NCBI GenBank assembly: GCA_016874895.1
Contig: VGSX01000002.1
Location: forward strand, 1 to 37,466
Reading direction: 5' to 3'
Length of the DNA stretch: 37,466 nt
Origin: Deltaproteobacteria bacterium
Lineage (GTDB): Bacteria; Desulfobacterota; Desulfobaccia; Desulfobaccales; Desulfobaccaceae
Shown piece by piece: positions 8,290 through 16,903 of this stretch. Within the stretch, counting starts at the first letter, position 1. The number at the start of each line of letters is the position of its first letter. The translations under genes and the position numbers were made by a program. Under the pieces are notes generated by a model that made no database searches, was not told the DNA's origin, and was given only the letters and a program-made list of their open reading frames with translations.

Positions 8290-9361
8290 CATTTTTCGAG
8301 ACCAAGTCATCCTGATTACCGGGGCCGCCGGGTCGGTGGGCCAGGAACTGGTGCGCCAGCTTCTGCCGCGCCAGCCCGCGGAGATCCGGGGACTGGACAA
8401 CAATGAGTCCGAGATTTTTTTAATGAGCGATCGCCTTCGGGATTGCGCCTTCACCGCGTTCCTGGGCGATGTGCGGGACGGCCAGAAAGTTGCCGCGGTG
8501 GCCCGGGGCGTGGATATGATCTTTCATTGCGCCGCGTTCAAACACGTAGTGCTGTCGGAATATAATCCCTTCGACGCGGTGCAGACCAATATCATGGGCG
8601 TGCAAAACGTGGTGCAGGCCAGCGTTGACAATGGCGTCAAGCGAGTCATCTTTACCAGCAGCGACAAGGCGGTGAACCCCACCAACGTCATGGGCACCTC
8701 CAAGCTGATGGGCGAGCGGCTGATGACCGCGGCTAATGTGGTCAGCCGCAACCATAAGCAGCGCTTCTCCAGTGTGCGTTTCGGCAACGTCCTGGGCTCC
8801 CGGGGCTCCGTGCTGCCCATTTTCCTTGACCAAATCAAAAACGGCGGTCCGGTGACGGTCACCGACCCGGGTATGACCCGCTTCATCATGTCGTTGCAAC
8901 GGGCCGCCCAGCTCGTTTTGGAAGGAGCCATAATGGCCCAAGGGGGAGAGGTGTTGGTGACCAAGATGCGGGCCGTTTCCATTATGGATCTCGCCCGGGT
9001 GCTCATCGACCTCCTGGCCCCCCGCTATGGTCACGATCCGTTAAAAGTGGACATTAAAATCATCGGCGCCAAACCCGGGGAAAAGATGTATGAGGAATTG
9101 ATGAGCGCCGAGGAGGTGGGCCGCTCCCTGGAGCTGGAGGAAATGTTTGTGGTGCTGCCGGCCTTTCGGGCCATCTACCGCAATATCGATTATTCCTATT
9201 CGGGGGAAACCGGACGAAAAGTGGAGCGCCCCTATAATTCCGGCCAAGAGCAGCTTATGAGCCGCCGGGACATTGAGTCCTTTTTGCGGGACAACAAGCT
9301 CCTGCCGGAGGATTTGTTGCCCGCCCGTGAGGGACCGCGAATGACGGCAGCCGCGTCCTGA
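8231..9361 (+). CDS. NDP-sugar 4,6-dehydratase, CapD/FlaA1-type SDR domain
   Basis: This 376-residue soluble SDR enzyme probably converts UDP-GlcNAc-type substrates to a 4-keto-6-deoxy sugar. It has the NAD-binding ITGAAGSVG (29-37), FHCAAFKHV (98-106), and the family's active-site stretch SSDKAVNP (143-150) followed by VMGTSK (153-158). The SDR tyrosine is replaced by Met154, as in FlaA1/PglF-type enzymes. IIGAKPGEKMYEEL further on is also typical. It corresponds to the C-terminal half of CapD/PglF; the membrane half is fused to the transferase at 6096. The ATG start overlaps the upstream gene by 59 nt. A TTG at 8282, preceded by AAAGGA, is a plausible alternative that would shorten the protein by 17 residues. 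Confidence 0.88.
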   Translation: MNPASSRPRVRFKGTPLLDNIFRDQVILITGAAGSVGQELVRQLLPRQPAEIRGLDNNESEIFLMSDRLRDCAFTAFLGDVRDGQKVAAVARGVDMIFHCAAFKHVVLSEYNPFDAVQTNIMGVQNVVQASVDNGVKRVIFTSSDKAVNPTNVMGTSKLMGERLMTAANVVSRNHKQRFSSVRFGNVLGSRGSVLPIFLDQIKNGGPVTVTDPGMTRFIMSLQRAAQLVLEGAIMAQGGEVLVTKMRAVSIMDLARVLIDLLAPRYGHDPLKVDIKIIGAKPGEKMYEELMSAEEVGRSLELEEMFVVLPAFRAIYRNIDYSYSGETGRKVERPYNSGQEQLMSRRDIESFLRDNKLLPEDLLPAREGPRMTAAAS

Positions 9362-9382
9362 GGGCGGGAGGTGAAGAAGCTT

Positions 9383-9469
9383 ATGCACCTGCCCTGGAGC
9401 CAAACTGAGATATTCCCGGCGAATAATAGCCTGCGACACCCTGCGCCCGACTCCATCCCCTCCCTTTAA
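9383..9469 (+). CDS. Possible 28-residue small ORF
   Basis: A 28-codon frame starts at ATG 9383 and is preceded by a strong Shine-Dalgarno sequence, GGGAGGTGA (9366-9374), well spaced. It fills much of the gap between the dehydratase and the gene at 9488. The predicted peptide, starting MHLPWSQTEIF, is not recognised. It may be a real small protein, a leader peptide, or the stub of a deleted gene whose ribosome-binding site survives. Confidence 0.25.
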   Translation: MHLPWSQTEIFPANNSLRHPAPDSIPSL

Positions 9470-9487
9470 GCGTTAAAGGAATCGGAG

Positions 9488-10615
9488 ATGAACCTTTTTT
9501 CAGTAACATTGCCGTATTTAATGCTGATAAGTTTCTTCACGGGTAATTTAGACACCTTTAGAATCGACAAAATTAATTTTATCAATAACTCACCCTATAA
9601 TGGTATTGCTGTTTCATTAATTGACAACTATGATATTAAGAAAGGTAACTTGAGTAACTTTGAGGCCCAGATCAAAATTATTAAGGAGAATTCTAGAAAA
9701 GATATCTGGCCCTGGATTTTTATTAATCGAATCATCGGCCACCACGAAGGGGGAAGGGCTCATAACCCCAAGTTATCTAATTTGCCGTATTTTCGGGCTA
9801 TTAAAGGGATGGATCTTTATAACGAAACGGGGGCGCTGGACGACTTCTTCAGTATCTGGCGCCTATCCCTGAGGATCGCCAAGATGCTGGGGGCTCCCGG
9901 CATCGTGGTGGACTCCGAGGCTTATAACAACTACCGGATCAACACGCTGGATATCCTGGCCCGGGAGACCCAGAAGCCCATACCGGTGGTCCAGGAACGG
10001 CTCCGGGAAATCGGCCGAATACTGGCCGACCTGACCCGGGAGATTTATCCCGAAGCCGTGGTCTGGTTTCTGTTCACCGGCCTGGGAGAGCCGGATTACC
10101 ATAAATTAGGGTCGGGCCAGTCGGTGTACCGGAGCCTCACCTACCTGGTGCTGGGTTTCCTGGAGCGGACCGGGGAAAAACCCGGCGCCATCAAGGTCAT
10201 CAGCGGCGGGGAAATATCCTTGGGGTATTGCCATCCCTCGGCCGAGGCCATGGGCCGGAAAATCGCCGCCCGGCAGGCCGCGTTCCGGGAGATCCTCCAG
10301 CGCTACCCCAACCTGCACTTGGCCGGAACCCTGGCCCCCTGGCACGACGCGGCCTTGAAAAAGCCGGGACATTATTTTTCCCAGGGGGACTGCGACAACT
10401 CCTTGAAAAACCTGGACGACTTCCAACCCTTGCTGCGGCTTCTGTTCTCCTCATACCGCCTTAACTGGCTCTATGCCGCCTGGGGCGCGGGCTACCACCC
10501 CTGGGACGATAAGACCGCTCCCCTTTACCGGCGCGCCATTCAGGAAGCCCAGAAAAATACGCCATCCCGGGCTGCGTCGGCGGTAAGCGGACGGGCCGTT
10601 GGTGGAGAGAAATGA
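9488..10615 (+). CDS. Uncharacterised protein, TIM-barrel/glycosidase-like
   Basis: I do not recognise a named family for this 375-residue protein. Features seen: NSPYNGIAVSLIDNYDI near residue 34, WPWIFINRIIGHH (about 74-86), GAPGIVVDSEAYNNY (about 136-150), VVWFLFTGLGEPDY (about 190-203), and a C-terminal YRLNWLYAAWGAGYHPWDD. The repeating strand-end acids and aromatic residues resemble TIM-barrel glycoside hydrolases, with the DSE motif as a possible acid, so a role in trimming or modifying the polymer is an inference. The N-terminus is hydrophobic but not a clean signal peptide. AAAGGA (9475-9480) precedes the ATG by 7 nt. The first 250 bp are AT-rich (about 28% GC in one 60-base line) while the rest is about 60% GC. 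Confidence 0.6.
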   Translation: MNLFSVTLPYLMLISFFTGNLDTFRIDKINFINNSPYNGIAVSLIDNYDIKKGNLSNFEAQIKIIKENSRKDIWPWIFINRIIGHHEGGRAHNPKLSNLPYFRAIKGMDLYNETGALDDFFSIWRLSLRIAKMLGAPGIVVDSEAYNNYRINTLDILARETQKPIPVVQERLREIGRILADLTREIYPEAVVWFLFTGLGEPDYHKLGSGQSVYRSLTYLVLGFLERTGEKPGAIKVISGGEISLGYCHPSAEAMGRKIAARQAAFREILQRYPNLHLAGTLAPWHDAALKKPGHYFSQGDCDNSLKNLDDFQPLLRLLFSSYRLNWLYAAWGAGYHPWDDKTAPLYRRAIQEAQKNTPSRAASAVSGRAVGGEK

Positions 10616-11368
10616 ATGGACCCACTGACCAATGAAACCTATTGGAATCAGAAATGGCACGATGTTTCCACTTCTGCAACTGGATGGATAAGAAGATTAT
10701 TTAGAGGGCGAACGTATATTGACAGTTGCATCCATAAAATTTTTCTAACAATCCTCCCCCAGGGGCCGGATTATAAACTAATAGAAGTGGGTTGCGGAGG
10801 GGGGAAATGGATACCTTACTTTTGTCAGGAATTCGGATACTGCGTAACCGGAATAGATTTCTCCACGGAAGGCATGTTGCTTGCCCAAAAAAATGCCGAC
10901 CTCGCTAACGTAAAAGCCACGTTTATTTTGGCTAATATCTTTGATTCAGACCTGAAAGAAAAATATGATATTGTATTTTCTGATGGGTTTATAGAACACT
11001 TCCGCGATTTAGGGGCGACATTGTCCAAGATTGCCGACTTGGTAAACCCGGGCGGGTTGCTGATAACAACCGTACCCAATCTCACCGGGTTCCATAAAAA
11101 ACTGCTTTGCTGGCTGCGGAAAGATCAAGAGATATTTGAGTCACATCTTGCCGTCACCAAAAATCAATTAGTAGAGTGTTATGAGACGCTTGGTTTGCAG
11201 GAGATTAAATTTTTTCCCATCGGTTCCATAGTTCCGAAGGTGATCGTCATGTCGCGCCTATTGAGGAGGTTCCTGGATTCTGTTTTGTATTTTTTGAGTT
11301 TCTTAAAAATAGGTCTTGAGGGAGAGAACATTTCAAGCAATTACTTAATAATTGGTAGAAAACCTTGA
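10616..11368 (+). CDS. Class I SAM-dependent methyltransferase
   Basis: This 250-residue protein has SAM-binding motif I IEVGCGGGKWIPYF (about 56-69), followed by GIDFSTEGM, DIVFSDGFIEHF (motif II region) and LVNPGGLLITTVPN, which together define a class I methyltransferase. In this cluster it probably methylates a sugar of the repeat unit or its lipid-linked precursor; the target is unknown. Its start codon follows the previous stop directly (TGA-ATG), with GGAG at 10604-10607, indicating translational coupling. It is AT-richer than its neighbours, suggesting separate acquisition. Confidence 0.85.
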   Translation: MDPLTNETYWNQKWHDVSTSATGWIRRLFRGRTYIDSCIHKIFLTILPQGPDYKLIEVGCGGGKWIPYFCQEFGYCVTGIDFSTEGMLLAQKNADLANVKATFILANIFDSDLKEKYDIVFSDGFIEHFRDLGATLSKIADLVNPGGLLITTVPNLTGFHKKLLCWLRKDQEIFESHLAVTKNQLVECYETLGLQEIKFFPIGSIVPKVIVMSRLLRRFLDSVLYFLSFLKIGLEGENISSNYLIIGRKP

Positions 11369-11436
11369 TATTATCCATAACTCCATGGTCCCTGGCGCAT
11401 GAGCCGCGGAACTGATGGAAAGACGACAACTTACCG

Positions 11437-12714
11437 GTGAAACTGCAAATTAGAGTTGTAGGAAATTTTTTTTGGGTTACCCTGGGCGAAATTATAAGCA
11501 GGGGGTTCCTCTTTATGGCCAACATCTTGTTGGCCCGGAACCTGGGGGTGACGAATTTCGGCATCTTTGCCCTGGCCCAGGGGATAACCCTCTATTTCTG
11601 GCTGGCAGTGGATTTGGGCACCAACATGTACGGCATCAGAGAAATTGCCCGGAACAAAGACGGCGCCGCGGAACTGGTAAATACCCTCCAGACCATGCGC
11701 ATCGCCGCCGGTGTGGTGGTGTGCCTAATTTACCTCCTGGTCGTCCTCCACCTGGACATGCCCCCGTTGAACCGACACGCTTTTTTGGGCTGCGGGCTGT
11801 ACCTGGTCACCTTTGCCTTTTCCCTGGATTGGGTCATGAAGGGATTTGAAAAATTCCAATATCTGGCTATAAGCAACCTGTTTTATTCTGTCCCGTTCCT
11901 GGCCATTGCCTTCTTCGCCCAGGGGGATTGGGGCCTGGTTGTCTCCTCCTTCGGGTGGTCTTGCAGTTTCCTGGGATCCGCCCTGCTGCTCTACCTGCTG
12001 TTGGGGAAAACCGGCCTGCGCTTCCGTCCGGTCTTCCACTTGAGGCAGTGGTGGGAGCACGTCAAGGAATCCATCTTTTTCAGCCTGTCCGGGAGCCTTC
12101 AGGTTCTGTCCACCCTGCTGCCGCTGCTGTTCCTCAATTTTTTTTATTCGCCTTACGAAGTGGGGATTTTTTCCGCCGCTTACCGCATCGTGTCCATGGT
12201 CTGCATCATGGGCACCTTTCTCACCATGGCTTGCTATCCGGTGTTTTCCGATCTGTATTTCCGCGATATGCCCAGGTTCATCCTGTTGCACCGCAAGCTG
12301 CAACTGGCCATGATCTCGGCCGGCCTAACCGCTGCCCTGGCGGGTTACTATCTGGCTCCCAACATCATCAATTCCCTGTTCGGCGTCAAGTACGAAGGCA
12401 GCATACGGATCCTGGAAGTCCTCATCTGGTTTATCCCCCTGGAATTTTTCCGGTTCACCTACGGCATTGTCTTTCTGGCGGTGAACCTCCACCGCCATAA
12501 CCTGATCATTTTTCTGCCGGGGGTTATTTTCATGGGTAGCGCCTGCTATTTGTCCGGCGATAAATTGAATGCCTGGCTTCCCTATATAGTACTATTATGG
12601 GAGCTACTGCTCATCGGCCTTTATTTATTAATTTATTACGTGAAGAGGCCCTTGCAAATCCAAACACAGGCAACAAACGGGCCCAAAGCTCCTGTACAGT
12701 TGGGTGAAGCATGA
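11437..12714 (+). CDS. wzx: Wzx-type oligosaccharide flippase
   Basis: This 425-residue polytopic membrane protein has about 12 hydrophobic segments. It begins with an amphipathic N-terminus and RGFLFMANILLARNLGVTNF, typical of the polysaccharide transporter (PST/MOP) family that flips lipid-linked repeat units across the inner membrane. FGVKYEGSIRILEVLIW near residue 320 matches the family pattern after helix 9. The start is GTG at 11437 with only a weak ribosome-binding site; the open frame gives no better choice that keeps helix 1. Its stop overlaps the next gene's start (ATGA, 12711-12714), coupling it to the polymerase. Confidence 0.88.
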   Translation: MKLQIRVVGNFFWVTLGEIISRGFLFMANILLARNLGVTNFGIFALAQGITLYFWLAVDLGTNMYGIREIARNKDGAAELVNTLQTMRIAAGVVVCLIYLLVVLHLDMPPLNRHAFLGCGLYLVTFAFSLDWVMKGFEKFQYLAISNLFYSVPFLAIAFFAQGDWGLVVSSFGWSCSFLGSALLLYLLLGKTGLRFRPVFHLRQWWEHVKESIFFSLSGSLQVLSTLLPLLFLNFFYSPYEVGIFSAAYRIVSMVCIMGTFLTMACYPVFSDLYFRDMPRFILLHRKLQLAMISAGLTAALAGYYLAPNIINSLFGVKYEGSIRILEVLIWFIPLEFFRFTYGIVFLAVNLHRHNLIIFLPGVIFMGSACYLSGDKLNAWLPYIVLLWELLLIGLYLLIYYVKRPLQIQTQATNGPKAPVQLGEA

Positions 12715-14027
12715 TTCGATTATTAATTTTGTTTCCCCTGTGTTATTTCTTTACCAACGTGCCGTTGCCATTCATCGGTTCGCCGGAAAAGCTCCTTGCC
12801 GGCGCCCTCTTGGTAGGCTCGTTGTGTTCCCTCCCTTTTGTCCCGGGGGACCGGGGAATCGATAGGGCCCTGGTTGGTCTTTTCACCCTGTTTGTGGTGG
12901 TCAATCTCGTCTCCACCATCAACAGCACCGTTCCCCTGCAGGACAACTGGACTGCGCTCCAAAGTCTGCTCCTGAAGGGAATCCTCGTTTTTCTTATTTG
13001 CCGGATCATTCAAAGCCCAAATGATTTACTAGCCTGCCTCAAATCCCTGGTGTCGCTACATGCAGTCATCGTGGTTTTTGCCATGGGGCTGATTCTTTAT
13101 TTTCAGGATTTCTTTGTCTTAAGGGATGTCATGCTGGGCCCTTTTGGAGAGGAAATTTATGCCTGGTCCGATCATGAATGGCTTAAATTTTTGGGATACA
13201 CCTTGTTTAAAAACCCCAATACGGTCTCCCGGGTAATTATCTACATATTCCCCATCACTTATGTTTTATTCCTGAACTCTAAGAGACTTATCGCCCGGTC
13301 GGCTTATGGGAGTTTGCTTATTCTTAGCCTGTTAACGGTGGTGGGTTCCGTCTCCCGGTCGGGAATATTGGTTTTGGGCGCAATCTTAATTTTAGCGGCC
13401 TATAAATTCAGGTCCAAGTCAGTACTCATCTTCCTCATCTGCGGGGCAGTTTTAGTTGGATGGCTGTATTCCAGCGAAACCCTTATGACTACTCGGTTTG
13501 AAAAACTAACCGCCATTGAGGACGAGACCCGCTACCCGCTGCTCCTGGCCGCCCTGGCCAGCGCCCGGGAAAGGCCGCTCCTGGGGGCCGGCCCCGGGAG
13601 CAACGCGTTTCAATCTTTTATCCACAGCGGCCTCTTGGACCATGCGGGAAATTATATCCCCGGCCATAACTTGTATCTCAACGTCCTGGTGGAAAACGGC
13701 ATAGTGGGCTTGGTAGCCTTTGCAGCCCTTTTAGCCGGTATCCTTCTGGCCATCTGGCCCCTGGGGAATGCGGCGGATGAAGAGGTTCGACAATGGGGCC
13801 AGGCCTTCCAGGTGTTCATGCTGGCCTTTGTTCTCGTATCCCTGTTTGCTCCCACCTTTAACGAAAATATTTTCTGGTTCGTGGTGGGTCTGGCCTTGTC
13901 GCTAAAGAAATTGTCAGGCGGGAAAGAACCTCAGCCGTCCCGGGCGGAGTCTCGCCCCGGCCTGGCCTCTGCCGGCCGAGCCCTGGAGCCGGGGCTGCCG
14001 ACCGGCAGTGTCCGGGATACGAGATGA
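12711..14027 (+). CDS. wzy: O-antigen ligase/polymerase family protein (Wzy-like)
   Basis: This 438-residue polytopic protein has about 10-12 hydrophobic segments and the O-antigen ligase domain in its second half: the periplasmic loop ERPLLGAGPGSNAF, then IPGHNLYLNVLVENGIVGL, whose histidine is the conserved one in WaaL/Wzy proteins. Polymerases and ligases of this superfamily cannot be separated by sequence alone. Next to a Wzx flippase and with a Wza/Wzc pair nearby, the polymerase role is more likely. It overlaps its neighbours by ATGA at both ends (12711-12714 and 14024-14027). The C-terminal 40 residues are hydrophilic. Confidence 0.85.
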   Translation: MIRLLILFPLCYFFTNVPLPFIGSPEKLLAGALLVGSLCSLPFVPGDRGIDRALVGLFTLFVVVNLVSTINSTVPLQDNWTALQSLLLKGILVFLICRIIQSPNDLLACLKSLVSLHAVIVVFAMGLILYFQDFFVLRDVMLGPFGEEIYAWSDHEWLKFLGYTLFKNPNTVSRVIIYIFPITYVLFLNSKRLIARSAYGSLLILSLLTVVGSVSRSGILVLGAILILAAYKFRSKSVLIFLICGAVLVGWLYSSETLMTTRFEKLTAIEDETRYPLLLAALASARERPLLGAGPGSNAFQSFIHSGLLDHAGNYIPGHNLYLNVLVENGIVGLVAFAALLAGILLAIWPLGNAADEEVRQWGQAFQVFMLAFVLVSLFAPTFNENIFWFVVGLALSLKKLSGGKEPQPSRAESRPGLASAGRALEPGLPTGSVRDTR

Positions 14028-14839
14028 CCGAGATGGAGCGTCAGATCCGGCGCAAGTGGGCCGAGCAGCGCAGTTTTATGACCGAAAAGGCGTTTCGCCG
14101 GTTTATCGCCTTCAAGCTCCATCAAGAGGACTATCAGGAACGCTTGATCCGCCGGTTGGAACTCTTCGGGGACCTATCGCAGAAAACCGTCTTGGATGTG
14201 GGCTCAGGAGAAGGCGGACTGGTGGTGGCCTTGAGACTAAAGGGAGTCCGGGCTTACGGGGTGGACTTCAAGGAGGACAACCTGGAGATTTCCCGGCTGC
14301 GGGCGGACCGCCGCGGGGTGGCCCGGGACATTTTTGCCCGAGGTCGGAGCGAGGAGCTGCCTTTTAGAACGGGAAGCTATGACTTGGTAATCATGAATGA
14401 AGTTTTAGAGCACGTTAAAGACGTGGAAGCCTCCGTTAAAGAAGCAGCCAGGATCTTGCGCCCGAAGGGGCTGTTTTTTGGCCGGGTGCCCAACGCCTTG
14501 TGGCCTTTTGAAGGGCACGTCAATATGTGGTTTCCCCACTGGTTGCCGGCGCCCTGGCGAAAACGTTATATCCGGCGTTTCCGTCCCCGGAAGGGGCTGG
14601 AAAGCAACTTCCTGGGGGATATCAATTATCGGGACTACTTTGGGTGGCGCCGGGCGGTGGCTCCATTTTTCGCCACAGTGGAGGCCAATATTTCCATCAA
14701 TCGGGCCATCATTGAGGGAGTGCCTCCCCGGCTGCCGGGGGGCGCCGGGAAATTGGCGGCTCAGTTCCTGCGGGGCCTCCTGCGGCTGGGCCTCTTTGAC
14801 GCCCTGTCTCCCACCGTACATCTGGTGGCCCGGAAATAA
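14024..14839 (+). CDS. Class I SAM-dependent methyltransferase
   Basis: This 271-residue protein has motif I VLDVGSGEGGLVVAL (about 52-66), the acidic loop AYGVDFKEDNLEIS, SYDLVIMNEVLEHVKD with the usual EVLEH, and AARILRPKGLFFGRVPN. The middle (VNMWFPHWLPAPWRKRY) is like methyltransferases found in cell-surface glycan clusters. The acceptor is unknown. It overlaps the wzy-like stop by ATGA, so it is translated with it. The start Met-Thr-Glu-Met gives two nearby ATG choices; the first fits the overlap. Confidence 0.84.
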   Translation: MTEMERQIRRKWAEQRSFMTEKAFRRFIAFKLHQEDYQERLIRRLELFGDLSQKTVLDVGSGEGGLVVALRLKGVRAYGVDFKEDNLEISRLRADRRGVARDIFARGRSEELPFRTGSYDLVIMNEVLEHVKDVEASVKEAARILRPKGLFFGRVPNALWPFEGHVNMWFPHWLPAPWRKRYIRRFRPRKGLESNFLGDINYRDYFGWRRAVAPFFATVEANISINRAIIEGVPPRLPGGAGKLAAQFLRGLLRLGLFDALSPTVHLVARK

Positions 14840-14895
14840 GACTGGATAAGTTGAATAATTGTCCCCTTTTGTTCTAATGGGTTCGGAGCAGCGTT

Positions 14896-15834
14896 ATGGG
14901 AAGTTGGACGTGGGATGAAATGAACCTGCTGGCTATCAGGCGTCTCCACTATCACGGCATTCATGAGACTTATGATCCGTTGCGGGGCTGGGACCCGCAA
15001 TCCGAATATGAACGTTATCTATATGGAAAATTTCAACAGATTCCAGTATCGGATATTGCCCTGGTGATTACCCAACTTATTCAAGGGGGTCAGGTCACAA
15101 AAAAAGGCCCTTTCTGGACTTTGACCAAGCAAGGCGCGGCGCTGGCCTACGGTCTCTGTGAATATGACATCCAGAAACTATCCGGATTGTGGCAGGAGAT
15201 TTTTAAGCTGGCGAAACCCCGGCCGCGGCCCCGGAGGGTGCTGGACATCGGCTGCGGCGGCGGGTTGACCGGTTTGATTCTGAGTCAGAACGGCTTTTTA
15301 GGCCCGGAAGCTTCCTATTATGGCATAGATTGCGACGCGGCGGCCTTGGAGGCAGGCAGGATGTTGATTTCCCGTAATCCCGGAGCCACTTCCGCCATTT
15401 CCTTGAGCGAAGGCAATGCCCTGGGTTTGCCCTTTCCCGACCACACCTTTGACTTTGTTTTATCCAAGGGGGTGTTTTGCTATTTGCCCATGCGAAAAGC
15501 CGTGCAGGAGGCTTTCAGAGTCCTGATGCCCCAGGGATATTTGGTGGTGATTGTGCCCACCATGCAGTACATGCTGCACAAAGCCGTCGCGGCGCTGAAG
15601 TCTTTCCAGCCCCGGCCCGTCATCCGGTATTCCACCGCGGTTTTACTGGGACTGGCCTCCTTTTTCGGCATCCGCAACCCCCGACAAAGCCGGTTCTTCG
15701 TGGGGGAAACCATTAGAGGCGTGCAAAAGCAGATCGAAGGGATTCCAAATCTGAAAACCCTGTTCCTCCAGCGGTTATCCGTGCCATTTCTCAGTCGGCC
15801 CATCGCCCTCATTGCCCAAAAAGCCATGGGTTGA
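14896..15834 (+). CDS. SAM-dependent methyltransferase with N-terminal extension
   Basis: This 312-residue protein has about 110 extra N-terminal residues (WTWDEMNLLAIRRLHYHGIH; WTLTKQGAALAYGLCEYD) before a class I methyltransferase fold: VLDIGCGGGLTGLIL (about 115-129), YGIDCDAAALEAGRM, FPDHTFDFVLSKGVFCYLP and AFRVLMPQGYLVVIVPT. The N-terminal part may bind substrate or a partner. It is one of four methyltransferases in the cluster. The ATG at 14896 is preceded by GGAG at 14884-14887. Its stop overlaps a possible TTG start of the following radical SAM gene (TTGA, 15831-15834). Confidence 0.8.
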   Translation: MGSWTWDEMNLLAIRRLHYHGIHETYDPLRGWDPQSEYERYLYGKFQQIPVSDIALVITQLIQGGQVTKKGPFWTLTKQGAALAYGLCEYDIQKLSGLWQEIFKLAKPRPRPRRVLDIGCGGGLTGLILSQNGFLGPEASYYGIDCDAAALEAGRMLISRNPGATSAISLSEGNALGLPFPDHTFDFVLSKGVFCYLPMRKAVQEAFRVLMPQGYLVVIVPTMQYMLHKAVAALKSFQPRPVIRYSTAVLLGLASFFGIRNPRQSRFFVGETIRGVQKQIEGIPNLKTLFLQRLSVPFLSRPIALIAQKAMG

Positions 15835-15842
15835 AAAACGAG

Positions 15843-16889
15843 ATGAAAATTTTAAATTACCCTATTCCGGCAAACCTTTTTTATCACTTTCGCTTGCTCT
15901 TGGTCGCCGTCAGCGGCTTGGAAAATATTTTGCCCAGGCAAATATTGCCTCTCCTGGCGAATATCAATTTAACCGAGAGATGCAATGCCAGGTGCATAAC
16001 TTGTGATTACTGGAAAAATAAACCAGAAGATAGGATTACTACGCAAAGGGCTTGCCATCTGATTAACGAATTGCTGTCAATAAATGTCCGGAATCTCCGT
16101 TTTACCGGAGGAGAACCACTATTACGGGCGGATTTGTTCGAGATCTTAAGCTCCGTAGATGGAGCGCGATTCAATAAAGTTGTCTTAGCCACCAATGGGT
16201 TACTGCTGAAAAAATATGCTGAGAAAATCAACGAATCAATCATAACCAATGTCACTGTATCGTTAGATGCAAAGGGAGAGAAGAATGATAGCATCCGGGG
16301 GATCAAAGGATACTATGAGAAGATAATAGCCAATCTGAGGTACATCAACAAGAAAATTAAAATAGTGAGCACTTTGAACAATCTGTTGATAGACAACTTA
16401 GAAGAAATGATTTTATGGTGCCGGGATAACGGATATGAATATGATATCAATCTTCCAGACAATAACATGTATTTTCTGGCCGGCAAAGATGTGAAGGCAG
16501 CCTTGCAGAAACTTAAGTTAAATAACGAACAAATCCATAAGGTCTTTTATTTACTTAAAAAATATAACGTTGTTAACGGCGTGGTTCTCGACAACGCCAA
16601 GGCTTACATGATTTCAGGCAAGTTTATTTTCAAACATTGCATGCAAGGATACCTGGAAGTCAATATTGATTCCCAGGGTAATGTCAGGTCTGGATGCAAC
16701 GTATTTCAACCCATTGGCAACATTCTAAATAATTCATTGGAAGACATAATAAATTCCGACGATTATCTAAATTCAGTTAAAAAAATGTTTTCTTTTGATT
16801 GTCCCGGTTGTACTTGCGGTTACGGCATTTCGGCAACTTATGGCAATCCTCTTTCCGTCTGGAGCTATATCCAAAGAAGATTAAGCTGA
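15843..16889 (+). CDS. Radical SAM/SPASM protein
   Basis: From ATG 15843 this is a 348-residue radical SAM enzyme. The [4Fe-4S]-binding CxxxCxxC is ERCNARCITC (Cys47, Cys51, Cys54), followed by FTGGEPLL and the barrel strands VVLATNGLLL and NVTVSLDAKGE. The C-terminal part has further cysteines (HCMQGYLEV, RSGCNVF, FDCPGCTCGYG), as in SPASM domains that bind auxiliary clusters. The target is unknown; in a glycan cluster it could modify a sugar or a protein. A TTG at 15831 overlaps the upstream stop and is an alternative start. It is markedly AT-rich (35-45% GC in sampled lines) between GC-rich neighbours, a sign of separate origin. Confidence 0.85.
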   Translation: MKILNYPIPANLFYHFRLLLVAVSGLENILPRQILPLLANINLTERCNARCITCDYWKNKPEDRITTQRACHLINELLSINVRNLRFTGGEPLLRADLFEILSSVDGARFNKVVLATNGLLLKKYAEKINESIITNVTVSLDAKGEKNDSIRGIKGYYEKIIANLRYINKKIKIVSTLNNLLIDNLEEMILWCRDNGYEYDINLPDNNMYFLAGKDVKAALQKLKLNNEQIHKVFYLLKKYNVVNGVVLDNAKAYMISGKFIFKHCMQGYLEVNIDSQGNVRSGCNVFQPIGNILNNSLEDIINSDDYLNSVKKMFSFDCPGCTCGYGISATYGNPLSVWSYIQRRLS

Positions 16890-16903
16890 AGGGAATCCGA
16901 GAA

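Noticed and set aside
16799-16903. Upstream extension of the GT4 frame to 16799
   Set aside because: It overlaps the radical SAM 3' end in another frame; ATG 16904 has a ribosome-binding site and matches the usual family N-terminus.
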